DNA from: Natronobacillus azotifigens | GTDB lineage: Bacteria > Bacillota > Bacilli > Bacillales > Amphibacillaceae | DNA: 64,000 nt | Direction of reading: 5' to 3' | Assembly (NCBI RefSeq): GCF_026805325.1 | Contig: NZ_JAPRAT010000007.1 | Span: 1-64,000 of the forward strand | Shown here: positions 56,013 to 64,000 of the stretch, piece by piece | Numbering within the stretch: the first letter of the stretch is position 1 | Layout of the letters: every line of letters begins with the position of its first letter | The notes under the pieces: model-generated | The model's input: the letters and a program-made list of their open reading frames with translations, nothing else | Databases searched by the model: none | Told to the model about the DNA's origin: nothing | Translations under genes and position numbers: made by a program

Positions 56013-58127
56013 ATGGTAGCTGAAAAACAAATATTTTCTACAGAAATATCAGGGAAACCTTTTTCGGTTGAAATTGGAGAATTAGCTAAGCAAGCAAATG
56101 GTGCTTGTATGATTCAGTACGGTGACACATCTGTCCTTGCAACGGCAACAGGTTCAAAGGAACCCAAAGACCTACCTTTTTTTCCATTGACCGTAAATTA
56201 TGAAGAACGTCTTTATGCGGTAGGGAAAATCCCTGGTGGTTTTATTAAAAGAGAGGGACGTCCAAGTGAAAAAGCAGTACTAACATCACGCTTGATCGAT
56301 CGCCCAATTCGACCTCTATTTCCAGACGGTTTTCGAAATGATGTACAAGTAATCAGTATGGTGATGAGTGTGGATCAAAATGCACCATCAGAAATTGCTG
56401 CAATGATTGGTTCATCTATTGCGCTCAGTATTTCAGACATACCTTTTAGCGGCCCAATAGCTGGTGTTGTGGTGGGTAGAGTAAATGGCGAATTTATTAT
56501 TAATCCTTCTACAGACCAACGAGAACAGAGTGATATTGATTTAGTAGTTGCAGGGACGAAAGATGCGATTAACATGGTAGAAGCTGGAGCTAATGAAGTT
56601 CCTGAAGAAGTTATGTTAGAGGCCATTATGTTTGGACATGAAGAAATCAAACGTTTAGTTGCTTTCCAAGAGGAGATTATCGCTGCGATCGCTCCAGAAA
56701 AAATGGAGGTGAAATTGTTTTCTTTTGATGAAGAGCTTACCAAAGAAGTGGAAGCAAAAGCGAAAGATCAAGTGATTTCTGCTATCCAAGTTTTTGAAAA
56801 GCATGCGCGAGAAGAAGCAATTCAAGCTGCCAAGCAAGTAGTTGTTGATGAATATGAAGAACAAGAAACTGATGAAGATACAATGAAGCAAGTAAAAGGT
56901 ATTCTAGACCAAATTGTCAAAGATGAAGTTCGTCGTCTAATTACGAAAGAAAAAATTCGTCCTGATGGTCGTAGTCAAGCGGAAATCCGCCCACTAACTT
57001 CAAGAGTTGGCGTCCTTCCTCGCACACACGGTTCTGGATTGTTTACAAGAGGACAAACGCAAGCGTTAAGTGTATGTACGTTAGGGGCACTAGGTGATGT
57101 GCAAATACTTGACGGATTAGATTTAGAAGAGACGAAACGTTTTATGCATCATTACAATTTCCCATTATTTAGTGTCGGTGAAACAGGTCCAATTAGAGGC
57201 CCTGGTCGTCGTGAAATTGGCCATGGTGCACTAGGGGAAAGAGCTTTGGAAAAAGTTATTCCTTCAGAAAATGATTTCCCATATACAATTCGCTTAGTTT
57301 CAGAAGTGTTAGAATCCAATGGATCAACTTCTCAAGCAAGTATTTGTGCAAGCACATTAGCTATGATGGACGCAGGTGTTCCAATCAAAGCTCCTGTTGC
57401 TGGTATTGCGATGGGATTAGTAAAATCGGGTGATGATTATACGATCCTAAGTGACATTCAAGGTATGGAAGATCATTTAGGCGATATGGACTTTAAAGTA
57501 GCAGGTACTGAAGCAGGAGTTACCGCACTTCAGATGGATATTAAAATTGAAGGACTTTCAAAAGAAATCCTTGAAGAAGCTTTGACGCAAGCTAAAATTG
57601 GTAGAACGCATATTTTAAAACATATGACGGAAGTAATTAATGAGCCAAAACAAGAGCTATCTGCTTACGCTCCAAAAATTCTCACAATGTCTATTAACCC
57701 AGACAAGATTCGTGATGTTATTGGACCAAGTGGTAAGCAAATCAACAAGATCATTGAAGAAACTGGTGTGAAAATTGATATCGAACAAGATGGTAAAGTT
57801 TTTATCTCATCTACCGAAAATGATATGAACCTTAAGGCAAAGAAAATCATCGAAGATATTGTTCGAGAAGTACAAGCCGGAGAAATGTATTTAGCTACCG
57901 TTAAACGTGTGGAAAAATTCGGTGCATTCGCAGAGCTCTTTAAAGGTAAAGAAGGATTAATTCACGTTTCTGAATTAGCTTTGGATCGTGTAAATAAAGT
58001 AGAAGATGTAGTATCTGTTGGTGATAAAATCATGGTTAAAGTAAAAGAAATCGATCGACAAGGTCGAATCAATTTATCGCGCAAAGCAGTATTATTAGAT
58101 GAAAAAGAAAAGCAAGAAAAACAATAA
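56013..58127 (+). CDS. pnp: Polynucleotide phosphorylase
   Basis: PNPase degrades RNA 3'-5' phosphorolytically and is the main RNA turnover exonuclease in Bacilli. Two RNase PH domains (the second starting near [14 protein letters not shown]) flank a helical domain. [16 protein letters not shown] and [11 protein letters not shown]-type motifs are present (here [12 protein letters not shown]). KH ([16 protein letters not shown]) and S1 ([19 protein letters not shown]) domains are C-terminal. The length is 704 aa. Confidence 0.98.
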   Translation: MVAEKQIFSTEISGKPFSVEIGELAKQANGACMIQYGDTSVLATATGSKEPKDLPFFPLTVNYEERLYAVGKIPGGFIKREGRPSEKAVLTSRLIDRPIRPLFPDGFRNDVQVISMVMSVDQNAPSEIAAMIGSSIALSISDIPFSGPIAGVVVGRVNGEFIINPSTDQREQSDIDLVVAGTKDAINMVEAGANEVPEEVMLEAIMFGHEEIKRLVAFQEEIIAAIAPEKMEVKLFSFDEELTKEVEAKAKDQVISAIQVFEKHAREEAIQAAKQVVVDEYEEQETDEDTMKQVKGILDQIVKDEVRRLITKEKIRPDGRSQAEIRPLTSRVGVLPRTHGSGLFTRGQTQALSVCTLGALGDVQILDGLDLEETKRFMHHYNFPLFSVGETGPIRGPGRREIGHGALGERALEKVIPSENDFPYTIRLVSEVLESNGSTSQASICASTLAMMDAGVPIKAPVAGIAMGLVKSGDDYTILSDIQGMEDHLGDMDFKVAGTEAGVTALQMDIKIEGLSKEILEEALTQAKIGRTHILKHMTEVINEPKQELSAYAPKILTMSINPDKIRDVIGPSGKQINKIIEETGVKIDIEQDGKVFISSTENDMNLKAKKIIEDIVREVQAGEMYLATVKRVEKFGAFAELFKGKEGLIHVSELALDRVNKVEDVVSVGDKIMVKVKEIDRQGRINLSRKAVLLDEKEKQEKQ

Positions 58128-58137
58128 GTCCTATGAA

Positions 58138-58169
58138 AGAAACTAGATAAAAATCTAGTTTCTTTTTTT
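58138..58169 (+). terminator. Intrinsic terminator after pnp
   Basis: AGAAACTAGAT (58138-58148) pairs with ATCTAGTTTCT (58153-58163) around AAAA and seven T residues end at 58169. Confidence 0.93.
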
Positions 58170-58221
58170 GCATAGTTATTGGTAACGAACATAAACTGTT
58201 TTGAATAGGAGGTCGAAAATA

Positions 58222-58473
58222 ATGCGCTATAAAGACTTAGGTAGTAAGGAAATTGTTAACCTAGAAAACGGAGCTAGGTTAGGTATGTTAGGACAAACAG
58301 ATATTGAACTGGATGAGACAACAGGACAAATAGAAGCTTTTGTTATTCCTAACTATCGTTTTTTTGGTCTAAAAAAAGATGGGTCTGATGTGAAAATACA
58401 TTGGAAAGACATACAAAAAATTGGCGAGGATATGATTATTGTAAATCGAACCTCCTCCTCATCATCTTCCTAA
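58222..58473 (+). CDS. ymxH: YlmC/YmxH family sporulation protein (PRC-barrel)
   Basis: This 83-aa PRC-barrel-like protein starts MRYKDLGSKEIVNLENGARLG and contains the IEAFVIPNY block of the YlmC/YmxH family. In B. subtilis ymxH lies just before spoVFA, the same neighbourhood. ATG 58222 is chosen because AGGAGGT (58207-58213) lies 8 bases upstream; the frame opens at TTG 58201. The C-terminus is a Ser run. Molecular function is unknown. Confidence 0.9.
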   Translation: MRYKDLGSKEIVNLENGARLGMLGQTDIELDETTGQIEAFVIPNYRFFGLKKDGSDVKIHWKDIQKIGEDMIIVNRTSSSSSS

Positions 58474-58503
58474 GGCTGCTCCCCATCCGGAGCAGCTTTT
58501 CTT
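58473..58503 (+). terminator. Intrinsic terminator after ymxH
   Basis: GCTGCTCC (58475-58482) pairs with GGAGCAGC (58489-58496), followed by TTTTCTT. Confidence 0.88.
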
Positions 58504-58585
58504 AACTAAAAAACCACAACAATGTGCAGTAGACACAAACTGCGTGGTAAGTAATTTGAATAGCAACCTCCTCCGGAGTCGCTCC

Positions 58586-58706
58586 GGAAAGAAAGGGTCT
58601 GCGCTTTCCGCAGGCTCGGCCTCAACTAACTTGGTAAAGAAGAGCACTTTACCAAGTGGATTTTCGGCTTTCGCTTTTCCTGCAGGAGTCTTGCCCCTTT
58701 CTTTCC
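58586..58706 (+). repeat. Dispersed hairpin element, copy C
   Basis: Terminal arms GGAAAGAAAGGG (58586-58597) and CCCTTTCTTTCC (58695-58706) are perfectly complementary and differ from those of copies A, B and D. The core matches copy A (CGGCCTCAACTAACT and GTGGATTTTCGGCTT), with the same central stem CTTGGTAAAG/CTTTACCAAG at 58630-58656. CTGCAGGAGTC follows, as in copy B. Confidence 0.85.
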
Positions 58707-58870
58707 TCCGCTTGAATTAGCATTTGACTCGTAAAATTACGAATCAAAAAAACTGTTTATATAAATTTGCAATAGAGTTAATAAGTTCTAAAACCTGTTA
58801 AATATGCTAATTCTTTAGATCGGTATACAATAATCGAATTCAAAAACAATTAGATCCACTATCTAGCGTA

Positions 58871-58989
58871 TCAAATGAAATTGGCGACACTCCAGCAGGA
58901 AAAGTGCGAGCTGAAGATCCACTCGGAAGTGAATTTCTTCCGAGTTAGCTGAAGCCGCGCCCTGCGGAAAGGGAGCAAAGTTCATTTGA
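58871..58989 (-). repeat. Dispersed hairpin element, copy D (reverse orientation)
   Basis: Arms TCAAATGAA (58871-58879) and TTCATTTGA (58981-58989) are complementary and shared with copy B. The core on the - strand matches A-C. The central stem CTCGGAAG (58922-58929) with CTTCCGAG (58937-58944) has a different sequence from copies A and C but keeps full pairing. The pair C/D repeats the opposed arrangement of A/B. Confidence 0.85.
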
Positions 58990-59181
58990 GGAGCGGGATA
59001 AAAAGCTTCTGTTACCCCACAGTTTATACAAATAAATGTATTTATTTTCTTTGACTTAAGGAACTGTTTAAAAGAAAATAAATAGAAAGAATGTGTTTTA
59101 AGAGCAAGTGGTTTATGCAATTTCAGAAAAGTTCTAGTAGGGTAAGTTCCTCAATTTTGAATAATCCGCATGTGAATACGC

Positions 59182-59208
59182 ACTGAAGTGTTATATAGTC
59201 ATATGATG
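59182..59208 (+). promoter_or_regulatory. Candidate sigma-K promoter for dpaAB
   Basis: AC (59182-59183), 16 bases, then GTCATATGATG, which fits the sigma-K -10 consensus CATAnnnTA at all but the last base. It would start transcription about 30 nt before dpaA. In B. subtilis spoVFAB is transcribed by sigma-K in the mother cell, which supports the call. The motif is short and the match imperfect. Confidence 0.4.
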
Positions 59209-59243
59209 TATTATGCAATTTGAAAGAAAAGAGTGGTGACAAG

Positions 59244-60116
59244 ATGAAGAATAAGATTCGTATTGCCATTTTAGGTGGCGATGCCCGTTATTTAGAAATG
59301 ACAAAAAAATTAGCAGAGAATAACCATTTTGAATTAGAAGTAGTTGGTTTCGATCAATTAAATGAAGGCTTTTTTGGTGTGAAACAAACAGATTTAGAAG
59401 ACTTATCTGTTGAAGAACTCGATGCGGTGATTCTTCCTGTTACCGGAATTGACGAAGATGGTAAGATCAATGCTGTCTTTTCCAATCAAAAGATACACTT
59501 ATCTACGGATTGGTTTGAAAGATTATCAAAACATGTTGTAATGTTTACGGGAATCTCAACACCTTATCTAGCAGAACAAATCGCTACCCATGGATTAAAA
59601 CTAATTCCATTGATGAACCGTGATGACGTAGCTATTTATAATGCAGTTCCTACAACAGAAGGTGCCATCATGTTAGCAATCCAGCATACAAATTTTACGA
59701 TCCATGACGCAAATGTATTTGTCTTAGGATTAGGACGTGTAGGAATGACGGTTGCGAATAAATTCAATGGACTTGGTGCAAATGTATTTGTAGGGGCAAG
59801 AAAGGCAAGTGATCTCGCACGAGTTAATGAAATGGGACTGAATGGTTTTCACTTAGATGAAATAACCACATATACTGAATCGTGTGATATTTTGATTAAT
59901 ACCATCCCAGCGTCCATTGTAACGAGTGATGTTTTAAAAACAATTAAATCTAATGCACTAATCATCGATTTAGCTTCAAAACCAGGTGGTGTAGATTTTG
60001 CATATGCCAAAAAAAGAGGAATCACGGCAATTCATGCGTTAGGTTTACCAGGCAGAGTGGCTCCGAAAACAGCAGGTGAGATTTTGGCAAAAGTAATTAA
60101 TCAATGTATCCTCTAA
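59244..60116 (+). CDS. dpaA: Dipicolinate synthase subunit A
   Basis: DpaA (SpoVFA) with DpaB converts a dihydrodipicolinate-pathway intermediate to dipicolinic acid in the mother cell for spore heat resistance. The N-terminus has IRIAILGGDARYLEM; a second Rossmann fold is at VFVLGLGRVGMTVANKFNGLG. The length is 290 aa. ATG 59244 is preferred because GAGTGGTGA (59231-59239) lies 4 bases upstream; TTG 59220 has no Shine-Dalgarno. Confidence 0.95.
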   Translation: MKNKIRIAILGGDARYLEMTKKLAENNHFELEVVGFDQLNEGFFGVKQTDLEDLSVEELDAVILPVTGIDEDGKINAVFSNQKIHLSTDWFERLSKHVVMFTGISTPYLAEQIATHGLKLIPLMNRDDVAIYNAVPTTEGAIMLAIQHTNFTIHDANVFVLGLGRVGMTVANKFNGLGANVFVGARKASDLARVNEMGLNGFHLDEITTYTESCDILINTIPASIVTSDVLKTIKSNALIIDLASKPGGVDFAYAKKRGITAIHALGLPGRVAPKTAGEILAKVINQCIL

Positions 60117-60147
60117 AAATATGAAAGGAAGTAGGTGGATATATATC

Positions 60148-60729
60148 GTGTTAAAAGGGAAAAAAATAGGGTTTGGCTTAACAGGGTCTCATTGTACCTA
60201 TCACTTGGTATTTCCTCAAATTAAGCGATTAATAGAAGAAGGTGCCACAGTAATTCCAATTGTTTCGAATACTGTGCAAAAAACGAATACAAGGTTCGGT
60301 GAAGCAAAAGAACATTTGGATCGGTTATTAGAAATTACTGGTCAAGAATTAGTAACGTCCATTGAAGTGGCAGAAAAGTTTGGCCCCAAAGATCCATTGG
60401 ATTGTATGGTTGTAGCGCCGTTAACTGGTAATTCATTAAGTAAACTAGCGAATGCTTTAACTGATACCCCGGTACTGATGGCCACCAAAGCCACCATGCG
60501 AAATCAGAATCCGATTGTCCTTGCCATCTCAACAAATGATGCCCTTGGCTTAAATGGTGTTAACCTAATGAGATTGATGGCGAGTAAACATATTTATTTT
60601 GTACCGTATGGTCAAGATGATCCAATAAAAAAACCAAATTCACTAGTTGCTAAAATGGAGTTGATTCCCGATACAATCAGAGAGGCACTTGATGATCAAC
60701 AAATTCAACCCGTGCTAATTAATCATTAA
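60148..60729 (+). CDS. dpaB: Dipicolinate synthase subunit B
   Basis: DpaB (SpoVFB) is a flavoprotein-fold partner of DpaA. GFGLTGSHCTYHLVFPQI, DCMVVAPLTGNSLSKLANAL and FVPYGQDDPIKKPNS are conserved. GTG 60148 is preferred because AGGTGG (60133-60138) lies 9 bases upstream, giving 193 aa starting MLKGKKIGFGLTG as in B. subtilis. ATG 60121 is in frame but has no ribosome binding site. It follows dpaA closely. Confidence 0.95.
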   Translation: MLKGKKIGFGLTGSHCTYHLVFPQIKRLIEEGATVIPIVSNTVQKTNTRFGEAKEHLDRLLEITGQELVTSIEVAEKFGPKDPLDCMVVAPLTGNSLSKLANALTDTPVLMATKATMRNQNPIVLAISTNDALGLNGVNLMRLMASKHIYFVPYGQDDPIKKPNSLVAKMELIPDTIREALDDQQIQPVLINH

Positions 60730-60814
60730 TATAAATTCAAAGATACTTTAAACAAAGAAAAGTCCCCCAAATTAACTTTCGCTTTATACAAATTCCCTTT
60801 TCTCCATAAGAATA

Positions 60815-60823
60815 TGTTAAAAT
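60815..60823 (+). promoter_or_regulatory. Candidate extended -10 promoter for asd-dapG-dapA
   Basis: TGTTAAAAT at 60815-60823 is an extended -10 element (TGn followed by TAAAAT). No good -35 lies 17 bases upstream. It is about 50 bases before the asd start and would give the vegetative asd-dapG-dapA genes a supply independent of the sporulation genes before them. No lysine riboswitch is visible. Confidence 0.4.
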
Positions 60824-60876
60824 AGTAACTACAATTATAATTTAGCGTATACGCTTTTGGAGAGGGGAATTTTTTC

Positions 60877-61926
60877 ATGGTGACAGAAAGAAAAAAATAC
60901 AATGTTGCAGTAGTAGGAGCAACTGGAGCAGTTGGTAAAAAAATACTAGAAACATTAGAAAAAAAAGATTTTCCAATAGAAAATCTAAAATTATTATCTT
61001 CTAGTCGTTCTGCAGGAACAAAAATGAAATTTAATGGAAAAGTATATACGGTTGAGGAAGCAAAGCCGGAAAGATTTGAAGGAATTGATATTGCATTGTT
61101 TTCAGCAGGTGGGTCTGTTTCCAAAGCGCTAGCACATGAAGCCGTAGCAAAGGGTGCAGTAGTAGTAGATAATACAAGTGCATTTAGAATGGAACATGGG
61201 GTACCACTAGTAGTACCAGAAGTGAATGAAGCAGACATTAAGGAACATAAAGGAATTATTGCGAACCCTAATTGTTCGACGATTCAAATGGTAGCGGCAC
61301 TAAAGCCGATTCAAGATAAATTTGATCTGAAGCGTGTCATTGTCTCTACGTATCAAGCAGTATCTGGTGCGGGTGCAGAAGCAGTAGAAGAGTTAAAAGA
61401 TCAATCACAAGCATTTCTTAACGGAGAAGATCTTACTAGTGAGTTATTGCCTGTAAAAGGAGAAGATAAACACTATCCAATTGCTTTTAATGCATTACCA
61501 CAAATTGATGTTTTCCAAGAAAATGGTTACACATTTGAAGAAATGAAGATGATTAATGAAACAAAGAAAATTCTTCATACGCAAGAATTATCGGTAGCAG
61601 CTACTTGTGTGCGTCTACCATTCTTTACATCCCATGCAGAGAGTGTCTATATTGAAGTTGGGCAGGATAATGTAACGGTTGAAGATTTGCACAAACTATT
61701 GGAAGAAGCACCAGGTATAACACTAATGGATGACCCTGCAAATCAAGTTTATCCAACACCACTTGATGCAGCTGGTCACCCAGATGTTTTTGTAGGTAGA
61801 ATTCGTCGTGATCTAGACCAAGGAAATGGTTTTCATATGTGGGTAGTTTCCGATAACCTACTCAAAGGAGCCGCTTGGAATTCTGTTCAAATTGCTGAAT
61901 CGCTTATTAATCACAATTGGCTGTAA
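60877..61926 (+). CDS. asd: Aspartate-semialdehyde dehydrogenase
   Basis: Asd reduces aspartyl phosphate to aspartate semialdehyde for diaminopimelate, lysine, threonine and methionine. The NADP site is VAVVGATGAVGKKILETLE, the catalytic Cys is in ANPNCSTIQM and VSGAGAEAVEEL follows. The length is 349 aa. GGAGAGGGG lies about 8 bases before ATG 60877. dapG follows after 14 bases. Confidence 0.98.
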   Translation: MVTERKKYNVAVVGATGAVGKKILETLEKKDFPIENLKLLSSSRSAGTKMKFNGKVYTVEEAKPERFEGIDIALFSAGGSVSKALAHEAVAKGAVVVDNTSAFRMEHGVPLVVPEVNEADIKEHKGIIANPNCSTIQMVAALKPIQDKFDLKRVIVSTYQAVSGAGAEAVEELKDQSQAFLNGEDLTSELLPVKGEDKHYPIAFNALPQIDVFQENGYTFEEMKMINETKKILHTQELSVAATCVRLPFFTSHAESVYIEVGQDNVTVEDLHKLLEEAPGITLMDDPANQVYPTPLDAAGHPDVFVGRIRRDLDQGNGFHMWVVSDNLLKGAAWNSVQIAESLINHNWL

Positions 61927-61940
61927 GTTGAGGTGAATGA

Positions 61941-63176
61941 ATGGAAATATTAGTACAGAAATTTGGCGGAACTTCGGTTCAGAACAAAGAAACAAGATCA
62001 CATGCAATAAAGCATATTCAAGCTGCAACCAGAGAAGGGTATAAAGTAGTAGTTGTTGTTTCGGCTATGGGAAGAGCGCCTGAACCATATGCAACAGATT
62101 CGCTATTAAGTTTAGTTGATTACCCTGATGGTTACAGTACGAAACGTGAGCAGGATTTATTGTTATCCTGCGGTGAAGTGATCTCAGCAGTAGTCTTTTC
62201 AAATGAACTAAAAGAAAATAAGATTCAATCCACAGCTTTAACAGGCGCTCAAGCTGGTTTTATTACAAATGAAGAGTATACTGCTGCGAAAATAAAAAAA
62301 ATGCAAGTAGACCGCGTATTTGAAGAACTACAAGTTAATGATGTTGTTGTAGTTGCGGGTTTTCAAGGAAAGTCTGAGCGATCAGGTGAAATCACCACAT
62401 TAGGACGCGGTGGAAGTGATACTTCAGCAGCGGCCCTTGGGGCGGCCCTTGATGCAAAGTATGTCGATATTTTTACAGACGTAGATGGCATCATGACTGC
62501 AGACCCGCGAATTGTAAAATCGGCACGCACGTTAGACGTGGTGACCTATCATGAAATTTGTAATTTAGCTTATCAAGGCGCAAAGGTTATTCATCCACGT
62601 GCTGTTGAAATTGCAATGCAAGCAAAAATTCCTATTCGTGTACGATCTACTTCATCAACGAATTTGGGAACGCTAGTAACAAGTACAACTATTGAAGAAA
62701 AAGGAAAAGATATTCCGGATCGATTAATTACAGGAATAGCCCACATGTCAGGTATCACGCAAGTAAAGGTAGAGGCAGAAGATCAAATTGATCAACTACA
62801 TGCAGAAGTTTTCAAGTTAATGGCGGAAGCAGGTATATCCGTTGATTTTATTAACATTTTTCCAAATGGTGTTATTTATACTATTCCAGAGGTATTTAGC
62901 GAGAAAGCTAAACTATTACTTGAAGAATTATCTTATCAACCCAAGATGATTCATCACTGTGCAAAAGTATCATTAGTTGGAGCAGGCATGACAGGTGTTC
63001 CTGGAGTAACAGCCAAAATTGTGCAAACATTAACCGATGCCGGGATACAGATCCTCCAATCAGCAGATAGCCATACAACCATCTGGGTACTTATCTCTCA
63101 TGATGATCTAGTACCTGCCATCAATGCACTACATGATACATTCGAATTGAATGGAAAAAATAATCACACTATTTAA
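61941..63176 (+). CDS. dapG: Aspartokinase I (diaminopimelate-sensitive type)
   Basis: DapG phosphorylates aspartate, opening the aspartate family pathway. The catalytic domain shows VQKFGGTSVQ, TTLGRGGSDTSAAAL and DVDGIMTADPRIV; two ACT domains are C-terminal. The length is 411 aa (B. subtilis DapG about 404). It lies between asd and dapA, as in the B. subtilis cluster. Control by diaminopimelate is inferred from orthology. Confidence 0.96.
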   Translation: MEILVQKFGGTSVQNKETRSHAIKHIQAATREGYKVVVVVSAMGRAPEPYATDSLLSLVDYPDGYSTKREQDLLLSCGEVISAVVFSNELKENKIQSTALTGAQAGFITNEEYTAAKIKKMQVDRVFEELQVNDVVVVAGFQGKSERSGEITTLGRGGSDTSAAALGAALDAKYVDIFTDVDGIMTADPRIVKSARTLDVVTYHEICNLAYQGAKVIHPRAVEIAMQAKIPIRVRSTSSTNLGTLVTSTTIEEKGKDIPDRLITGIAHMSGITQVKVEAEDQIDQLHAEVFKLMAEAGISVDFINIFPNGVIYTIPEVFSEKAKLLLEELSYQPKMIHHCAKVSLVGAGMTGVPGVTAKIVQTLTDAGIQILQSADSHTTIWVLISHDDLVPAINALHDTFELNGKNNHTI

Positions 63177-63209
63177 GATGGTTATAAGAGGAAAGGAGAC
63201 CGGTTTATC

Positions 63210-64000
63210 GTGAATTTCGGAAAGCTGTTAACAGCTATGGTTACCCCATTTAATGAACAAAACAAAGTTGATTATGATAAAGTAACCGAGTTAATTGAGT
63301 ATTTAATTGATCAAGATTCTGATGGTCTAATTATCGCAGGAACAACAGGTGAATCACCAACACTGACAAATGAAGAAAAAGTACAACTGTTCAAACATAC
63401 AGTAAAAGTGGTGAATGGACGCGTTCCAATCATTGCAGGTACGGGATCAAATAATACAAAGAATTCGATCGCGTTAACGAAAGAAGCAGAAGAAGCGGGT
63501 GTTGATGCGCTTTTGCTTGTTACTCCATATTATAATAAACCCAATCAAGCAGGATTGTATCAACATTTCTTAGCGTTAGCAGAGTCTACTTCATTACCAA
63601 TTATGTTGTACAATATTCCAGGCCGAACAATGGTGCATTTGACAGTGGAAACCATTGTTGCGTTATCTAAAATAGATAATATTGTTTCTGTTAAAGAATC
63701 TAGTGGTAATTTAGATGCCATTTCTCAGATTATTGAACAAACAGATGATAGCTTCACGGTTTATAGTGGCGATGACAGCTTAACATTGCCGTTAAAATCA
63801 ATTGGAGCAGATGGGGTAGTATCTGTTTCTTCTCATATTGTTGGGAAAGAGATGAAGCAAATGTTAAATGCGTATGATGAGGGGAACGTAAAAGAAGCGG
63901 CAGCGATCCATCGTCGCTTATTACCAATTATGCGAGGGTTATTTATGGCCCCATCACCCGCTCCAGTGAAAGCTGCACTGCGTATGAAAGGAATAGAAAC
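63210..64000 (+). CDS. dapA: 4-hydroxy-tetrahydrodipicolinate synthase (partial, 3' end off window)
   Basis: DapA condenses pyruvate with aspartate semialdehyde, the first lysine/diaminopimelate and dipicolinate-branch step. GTG 63210 follows AAAGGAGA. The frame stays open to the window end (about 263 codons of an expected 290-295). IIAGTTGESPTLTNEE, the Tyr in LLVTPYYNKP and the Schiff-base Lys in SVKESSGN are visible. It is the last gene of the asd-dapG-dapA series. Confidence 0.97.
   Translation, partial: MNFGKLLTAMVTPFNEQNKVDYDKVTELIEYLIDQDSDGLIIAGTTGESPTLTNEEKVQLFKHTVKVVNGRVPIIAGTGSNNTKNSIALTKEAEEAGVDALLLVTPYYNKPNQAGLYQHFLALAESTSLPIMLYNIPGRTMVHLTVETIVALSKIDNIVSVKESSGNLDAISQIIEQTDDSFTVYSGDDSLTLPLKSIGADGVVSVSSHIVGKEMKQMLNAYDEGNVKEAAAIHRRLLPIMRGLFMAPSPAPVKAALRMKGIE

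Larger units (their letters stand above)
58504..59243. other. Gene-free region between ymxH and dpaA with an inverted repeat pair
   Basis: About 740 bp without a supported gene. It contains hairpin element copies C (58586-58706) and D (58871-58989) in opposite orientation. A small CCGGAG/CTCCGG hairpin (58573-58587) abuts copy C. A candidate sigma-K promoter (59182-59208) lies just before dpaA. In B. subtilis the pnp-to-spoVFA interval also carries ylxY and mlpA; neither is here. Open frames on the - strand overlap the repeats and are rejected. Confidence 0.6.

Noticed and set aside
58462-59120. Two open frames on the - strand (58462-58647 and 58863-59120) between ymxH and dpaA
   Set aside because: They overlap the ymxH terminator and the hairpin elements C and D, lack ribosome binding sites and have low-complexity products. 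They are read as non-coding.
60730-60876. Lysine riboswitch before asd-dapG-dapA
   Set aside because: The 147-base interval is too short and lacks the conserved L-box helices.

Overview
This window comes from a low-GC, endospore-forming, motile Firmicute of the family Bacillaceae. The gene order is the classic Bacillus arrangement xerC-hslVU-codY, then fla/che, then rpsB-tsf-pyrH-frr, uppS-cdsA-dxr-rasP-proS-polC, rimP-nusA-infB-rbfA-truB-ribF-rpsO-pnp, and finally dpaAB-asd-dapG-dapA. The dipicolinate synthase genes and a YlmC/YmxH protein indicate sporulation. CodY, SigD, FliY, CheC, CheD and SwrB indicate B. subtilis-type chemotaxis and swarming control. Protein divergence from B. subtilis suggests a halophilic or alkaliphilic relative such as Gracilibacillus or a neighbour, but this is inference and no species can be named. 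Every gene I can support is on the + strand.

Layout. Positions 1-170 are the end of a 52-bp tandem repeat array. A perfect sigma-A promoter (335-363) lies about 200 bp before xerC, hslV, hslU and codY, which end at a strong terminator (4282-4324). After an AT-rich gap, the fla/che operon runs from flgB (4790) to swrB (33464) without a recognisable terminator. It encodes the rod, basal body, C-ring, export apparatus, hook, FlhFG, chemotaxis proteins and SigD. Relative to B. subtilis, a FapA (DUF342) gene and a small unknown gene sit between sigD and swrB.

From 33.4 kb the window is housekeeping: ribosomal protein S2 and EF-Ts with attenuator-like terminators between genes, UMP kinase, ribosome recycling factor, isoprenoid and phospholipid precursors, the RasP protease, ProRS and PolC. 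Next come the transcription/translation genes rimP to pnp. Several leaders are strongly structured: a two-hairpin leader before rimP-nusA, a compact pseudoknot-like region before truB, a possible S15 leader before rpsO, and a 103-nt extended hairpin before pnp. The last part is the spore dipicolinate and diaminopimelate/lysine branch: dpaA and dpaB behind a candidate sigma-K promoter, then asd, dapG and dapA, which runs off the window.

Two intergenic regions (36.8-37.6 kb and 58.5-59.2 kb) each hold an inverted pair of copies of one dispersed hairpin element. Its core is conserved, while the central stem and the terminal arms change sequence but stay self-complementary. At the second locus the elements occupy the place where B. 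subtilis carries ylxY and mlpA. These elements and the truB leader structure are the most promising unexplained signals here.
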